Shown here: one piece after another, positions 6,762 to 10,055 of the stretch
How the letters are laid out: each line of letters opens with the position of its first letter
Position numbering within the stretch: position 1 is the first letter of the stretch
Source of the DNA: Saprospirales bacterium
GTDB taxonomy: Bacteria > Bacteroidota > Bacteroidia > Chitinophagales > Saprospiraceae
Direction: 5' to 3'
NCBI GenBank assembly: GCA_003448025.1
Contig: DLXL01000261.1
Location: forward strand, 466-10,520
DNA length: 10,055 nt
Made by a program: the position numbers and the translations under genes
Notes under the pieces: generated by a model
The model's input: only the letters and a program-made list of their open reading frames with translations
Database searches by the model: none
Told to the model about the DNA's origin: nothing

Positions 6762-8030
6762 TTATTTCAACAAGGCATTTCCTATGGCACAATCCAGGCA
6801 TCTTCGATGATCGCAATAACGGGTTTTCAAATGAATGAGCGCTTGAGTCTGGAAGGCATTCGAGCAGGTGCAGCCCATTGTCTTCCATATTTTTACCATG
6901 CTGTTTGTTTCAGGAGGGAGGGACTCCAGCAGCATGAATGCCTGATCCTGAGGGCGGTCAATTCCTTTGTGTTGACCATAGAAAAACAGGAATGGTGCTA
7001 CTGCATTAATGAGCAATAAATCAATAAATTCCTTACTAAGACTTTTTTCCTGTTGGATGGATGGGGTATCGAATTGAAAATGATCTGCCCAATAGTTGGC
7101 AGGCGTAACTTTGAACAACGCTTTCATTTCTGATGGCGAATTGCATTCAAGTAAAGTGGCCAACAAGTGATCCGTTTGTTGAATCAAAGCAGAAAATTGA
7201 GCCAGTCGGATAGTAGGAAAGGAGGAAGGACGAAGTCGAAAAAACTTCCATTGTTCTTTTCGAAGTGGATTTAACTGGTACTTATGCGAGAGATGATGGT
7301 ATTCCCGGATCAACAATTGAGGATAAGGGTCCAGAAAGGGTGCATCTAAAAAACCTGCCTGACCAAAAATCAGGGCTTCCAGTTGATGAGGCTGCTGTCG
7401 GTGCCGCGCTAAAAGTTTGATAGGAAGGGTTCTGGCAAGCATCTCAAAAGGATCCATATTAATCTTGAGTCCGAAATTCCGGGCAATGGTTTGATAAAGG
7501 ACTTCTTCCCAGTGATGGCCGGTATGGTCTAAAAGATGTTGAACCGTTTTTGTTTTTTCTTCCATTCGTTCAATCAAAACCCTGTCCAGCCATTGATTTT
7601 TAATGATCTCTGGGGCATCTGCAAAAGAGGATTGACAAGGGATCCAGGTTTGTGCTGACTCCAACTGAACATACCTGTGTAATAGGGGCTCCGGAATTCG
7701 GTGTTCCAATTCCAGGCAAGGTATTCTGCTTCCATCCGGACGAAACACCGGCAGGTCTTCCTTTAAGACCACATGTAGGATTACGGAATCATACGCCGGG
7801 TCTTTATCATGCTGATGCCCCAGCCATTCCGAAGCATAAAGGTGCATTTCAACGTTTCCTGCCCATAAGGTCCCGTCAATACTAAGTCGTGCATTGAAGA
7901 AATCTGGGCCCGAATGTGTGTTGTATTCACCGGGATGAAGAATTTGAACAGATTGGTGGAGAGTGGTTTGCAGGTCCAGCATATCAAAACGCCGGGTACG
8001 CCACAGGTAGTGAAGGAAAGATTCACGCAT
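6762..8030 (-). CDS. DUF2851 family protein (function unknown)
   Basis: A 422-residue soluble protein with no signal peptide or membrane segment. It matches DUF2851 as I recall it: the start MRESFLHYLWRTRRFD, HPGEYNTHSGPDFFNAR (32-48), WAGNVEMHL (56-64), EWLGHQHDKDPAYDSVILHVV (68-88), and the C-terminal NAFQTQALIHLKTRYC...CLDCAIGNALL (391-421). The C-terminus has five cysteines (387, 389, 406, 411, 414), possibly a metal site. The N-terminal pattern (Pro42-Asp43, then Glu61-x-His63) resembles a PD-(D/E)xK nuclease core with His replacing Lys; this is only a speculation. I chose the ATG at 8028-8030; a TTG three codons upstream is also in frame, but the family usually begins close to the xxEFLHYxW motif. 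A promoter lies about 50 bp upstream. No partner gene is evident: neighbours are the convergent Sus operon and a divergent gene. Confidence 0.88.
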   Translation of the reverse strand: MRESFLHYLWRTRRFDMLDLQTTLHQSVQILHPGEYNTHSGPDFFNARLSIDGTLWAGNVEMHLYASEWLGHQHDKDPAYDSVILHVVLKEDLPVFRPDGSRIPCLELEHRIPEPLLHRYVQLESAQTWIPCQSSFADAPEIIKNQWLDRVLIERMEEKTKTVQHLLDHTGHHWEEVLYQTIARNFGLKINMDPFEMLARTLPIKLLARHRQQPHQLEALIFGQAGFLDAPFLDPYPQLLIREYHHLSHKYQLNPLRKEQWKFFRLRPSSFPTIRLAQFSALIQQTDHLLATLLECNSPSEMKALFKVTPANYWADHFQFDTPSIQQEKSLSKEFIDLLLINAVAPFLFFYGQHKGIDRPQDQAFMLLESLPPETNSMVKIWKTMGCTCSNAFQTQALIHLKTRYCDHRRCLDCAIGNALLK

Positions 8031-8082
8031 GGTTTTCAAATGGGTTAAAAGGTTTTAAAACATTGCTATCAGGGGCTCTATA

Positions 8083-8111
8083 CAAATATACAAAATTTTG
8101 AAATAAAACAA
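8083..8111 (-). promoter_or_regulatory. Bacteroidota-type promoter of the DUF2851 gene
   Basis: On the - strand, TTG (8111-8109) is followed after 18 nt by TATATTTG (8090-8083), an exact match to the -7 consensus TAnnTTTG of the Bacteroidota housekeeping sigma factor. The expected transcription start, about 6-8 nt further on, leaves a leader of roughly 45 nt before the ATG at 8030. The surrounding DNA is A/T-rich, as expected, so some chance of coincidence remains. Confidence 0.65.
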
Positions 8112-8156
8112 GAGGTTGAAAGGAGTATTCGTTTCCTGTTAATGAGTGGATTTACC

Positions 8157-8184
8157 TTGAATCACCATCATTTCTTTACCTTTG
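8157..8184 (+). promoter_or_regulatory. Bacteroidota-type promoter of the sigma-like/TPR gene, nearly leaderless
   Basis: TTG (8157-8159) is followed after 17 nt by TACCTTTG (8177-8184), an exact TAnnTTTG match. The ATG at 8192 is only 8 nt after this box, so the transcript would begin at or within a base or two of the start codon. The promoter is arranged back to back with the DUF2851 promoter; about 45 bp separate their -33 elements. No regulatory palindrome is evident between them. Confidence 0.6.
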
Positions 8185-8191
8185 TGTTGTT

Positions 8192-9433
8192 ATGAGTCTT
8201 CCTACCGCCATTTTTCCCAACGAAACCTATATCGATGGACTTCGTGCTGCCGAAGCATCGGTAGTAGAATCCCTGTATAATGAGTTCAGGATTTCCATCG
8301 CAAAAGATGTGGAAGGCGCAGGGGGAAGCTATGCAGACGGGGCTGTCTTTTTCCGGGTAGCAGTGATTCAAACAGCTACGTTGATTCACAATGATCAATT
8401 TCCTTCGAATATTCCTGTTGAAGCATTTTTACGTTGCCTGGCTATACGGCAATTTCAGGATTGGAGAGAAGAAAAAAATCAGGAGCCAGTTAGCATGCCG
8501 GTTCTTTCAGAGGAAGACAGGTTGTTATGGGCAAAGTTGCCTGAAATTCCGGAATTGAGGTCTTTCAGAGGCATGATGAAGGCCAAACGTGAATTTTACA
8601 GACTTGAAACAGAAGACCAGCGTCAGGTACTGTCCATGGCCAATCATATAGCACTTGGAGAACAACTTGCGATAACAGAAAAGGAGAATCCAGCATTGGC
8701 GAGGTATAAAAAATCAATTGGTTCAGAAACTGATGATTCTGATTCTTTACTGGCTACCCATATTATCAAAGCGCTCACAGATCGACACTTTCACCAGGTT
8801 TGGTCAGCTTGCGATGCCATTGAGCAAAGGCTAAAATCGGCTCAGGTTCCTGATAATAAGGAAAACAAAACCATCAGGTATGCTTTTCTAACTTTATTGT
8901 TGCTTACTCTGGGATATACGATAGCAACTTGGTTTTTTAGAGACCGATCGCCAGCTGAAGTTTATGAGCAGAACTTTCAGCCGCCGAAGGGAATTTTGTC
9001 AGATATGGAACAACGATATGCTAAAGACAGTGTAGCGTTAGAAAGACCTGAAATTTGTGCCATAGCATTTGCTGAGGCAGATGCTTCCTACCAAAAAAAG
9101 GATTGGCGCGCTGCAGCGTCAGTTTTGGCGGGTATGATGGAAGATGAATATCAGCCATGCCAGTCGGACGCTCTGTTTTATTTAGCTATTGTAGCCTTAC
9201 AATTGGAGCGCCCTGAGCTAACCCTTGAGTGTATTTCAAAAATAGAGGATCTTGAAAGGTTTGGGGAGGATATCTATTGGTACATGGCTTTGGCATATGT
9301 CAAAAAAGCTGCCATTGATCCATCGGAAAAAGAAATGGCACAACGAGCGTTGGAAAGAGCTTTATCCAATACTGAAATCCCAGAACGTAGGATGCAAGCC
9401 GAAAAGATGCTGGAGGAATTGGCTGAAAAATGA
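8192..9433 (+). CDS. Membrane protein with sigma-70-region-2-like N-terminus and TPR-like C-terminus
   Basis: A 413-residue protein without a confident family name. Residues about 9-95 (NETYIDGLRAAEASVVESLYNEF, GGSYADGAVFFRVAVIQTATL, PVEAFLRCLAIRQFQDWREEK) follow the pattern of region 2 of the ECF-like sigma factors common in this phylum (YIxGL..., GS..DA.D.FQEA..., a C/W-rich end), but with acidic residues missing, for example AVFFRVA in place of a DVFQEA-type segment. Residues 110-215 are charged and helical, with no clear region 4. A single membrane segment lies at about 230-249 (AFLTLLLLTLGYTIATWFF). Residues 286-412 look like two or three TPR-type helical hairpins (AFAEADASYQKKDWRAAASVLAGM, ALFYLAIVALQLERPELTLECI, IYWYMALAYVKKA). 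A plausible reading is a sigma-derived domain reused as a membrane-tethered scaffold. It overlaps rsmG by 4 bp. Nothing shows a specific function. Confidence 0.8.
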   Translation: MSLPTAIFPNETYIDGLRAAEASVVESLYNEFRISIAKDVEGAGGSYADGAVFFRVAVIQTATLIHNDQFPSNIPVEAFLRCLAIRQFQDWREEKNQEPVSMPVLSEEDRLLWAKLPEIPELRSFRGMMKAKREFYRLETEDQRQVLSMANHIALGEQLAITEKENPALARYKKSIGSETDDSDSLLATHIIKALTDRHFHQVWSACDAIEQRLKSAQVPDNKENKTIRYAFLTLLLLTLGYTIATWFFRDRSPAEVYEQNFQPPKGILSDMEQRYAKDSVALERPEICAIAFAEADASYQKKDWRAAASVLAGMMEDEYQPCQSDALFYLAIVALQLERPELTLECISKIEDLERFGEDIYWYMALAYVKKAAIDPSEKEMAQRALERALSNTEIPERRMQAEKMLEELAEK

Positions 9434-10055
9434 ACTTGATATCAAAATACTTTCCAAACTTATCAGACCAACAACGGGCTCAGTTTGAACAACTGACGCC
9501 CTTGTATCAGGAGTGGAACGATAAGATTAATGTGATCTCCCGTCAGGATATAGAAAACCTGATGGAGCGGCATGTCCTGCATTCGCTGGCTATAGCCAAA
9601 GTAATTACCTTTCAACCAGGAGCAAAATTGCTGGATTTAGGAACTGGAGGTGGTTTTCCTGGAATTCCATTGGCTATCCTGTTCCCTGAAGTCGAATTTG
9701 TCCTCGTGGATGGTACCGGTAAGAAGATTCGCGTAGTACAAGAGGTTGCTCAGGCGTTGGGTCTCGGTAACGTTACGGCCATCCATGCACGTGCGGAAGA
9801 GCTCAAGATGAACGGTCAATTTGATTTTGTCCTCTCCAGAGGAGTTACTACGCTCGATAAGCTTTTGATCTGGACTCATAAGTTCCTGAAGAAAAAACAT
9901 TTGCATGTACTTCCGAATGGTTTGCTGGCTTTAAAGGGCGGAGATATACATCGTGAAGTGTTGGAACTCCCAGGAAAAGGAAAGGAGTACAGCGAAGTAT
10001 TCCCTATCCGGGATTTTTTCAGAGAAGCATTTTTTGACGAAAAGGCGGTGGTCTA
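9430..10055 (+). CDS. rsmG: 16S rRNA (guanine-527-N7)-methyltransferase RsmG, 3' end cut by window
   Basis: Uses S-adenosylmethionine to methylate N7 of G527 (E. coli numbering) in the 530 loop of 16S rRNA; loss in other bacteria gives low-level streptomycin resistance. The frame is open to the window edge with 208 residues visible, so only the last few are missing compared with Bacteroidota RsmG proteins of about 205-215. Motifs: LYQEWNDKINVISRQD (25-40), the RH..HSL segment (47-53), the SAM-binding motif I KLLDLGTGGGFPGIPLAI (66-83), FVLVDGTGKKI (90-100), a VTAIHARAEEL segment (115-125), FDFVLSRGV (131-139), and NGLLALKGG (163-171). The ATG at 9430 overlaps the upstream TGA as ATGA, suggesting translational coupling. 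Two small departures from the usual wording are Gly95 where VDS is common and Gly138 where SRA is common. Confidence 0.95.
   Translation, partial: MNLISKYFPNLSDQQRAQFEQLTPLYQEWNDKINVISRQDIENLMERHVLHSLAIAKVITFQPGAKLLDLGTGGGFPGIPLAILFPEVEFVLVDGTGKKIRVVQEVAQALGLGNVTAIHARAEELKMNGQFDFVLSRGVTTLDKLLIWTHKFLKKKHLHVLPNGLLALKGGDIHREVLELPGKGKEYSEVFPIRDFFREAFFDEKAVV

Noticed and set aside
6708..7019. + strand open frame of 103 residues after the operon
   Set aside because: It starts inside the terminator stem and runs antisense through the end of the DUF2851 gene; its translation shows no recognisable motif.
8031..8039. TTG start for DUF2851 three codons upstream of the chosen ATG
   Set aside because: The ATG gives a start that fits the family (MRESFLHYLW), and no ribosome-binding site favours the TTG.

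Overview
The window looks like a chromosomal segment from a member of the Bacteroidota. The evidence is a SusC/SusD/SusE outer-membrane nutrient-uptake operon, a DUF2851 gene (a family I know mainly from this phylum), two promoters matching the Bacteroidota-type consensus (TTG, a 17-18 nt spacer, TAnnTTTG), and translation starts without Shine-Dalgarno sequences. The sigma-like N-terminus of the gene at 8192 and the type of tandem hairpin repeat at the left edge suggest the Saprospiria/Chitinophagia side of the phylum. That placement is an impression and was not tested.

Layout. Positions 1-151 hold nearly three head-to-tail copies of a 52-bp non-coding repeat, each with a GNRA-capped hairpin; 152-413 is non-coding. 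Positions 414-6690 carry a three-gene + strand operon: a SusC-type TonB-dependent transporter, a SusD-type lipoprotein, and a SusE-type lipoprotein. A strong hairpin at 6711-6751 terminates it. A convergent DUF2851 gene occupies 6762-8030 on the - strand. A 161-bp divergent control region (8031-8191) separates it from a + strand pair: a membrane protein with a sigma-70-region-2-like N-terminus and TPR-like C-terminus (8192-9433), overlapping by ATGA the start of rsmG (9430 to the window edge, missing only its last few residues).

How the genes work together. In Sus-type systems SusC is the outer-membrane barrel, SusD is the lid lipoprotein that hands over substrate, and SusE supplies surface carbohydrate-binding modules. 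The SusD here resembles the starch/maltodextrin clade, so an alpha-glucan substrate is the best guess; no glycoside hydrolase or regulator lies in the window. The right-hand genes are unrelated: DUF2851 is uncharacterised and rsmG modifies 16S rRNA.

Most notable observation. The SusD protein is about 200 residues longer than usual because two tandem SusE-type carbohydrate-binding modules sit inside its C-terminal half. They are closely related to the two modules of the SusE protein encoded immediately downstream: 48 of 89 residues are identical, without gaps, for the second module. This gives a chimeric SusD-SusE lid protein that may carry its own glycan-capturing modules.
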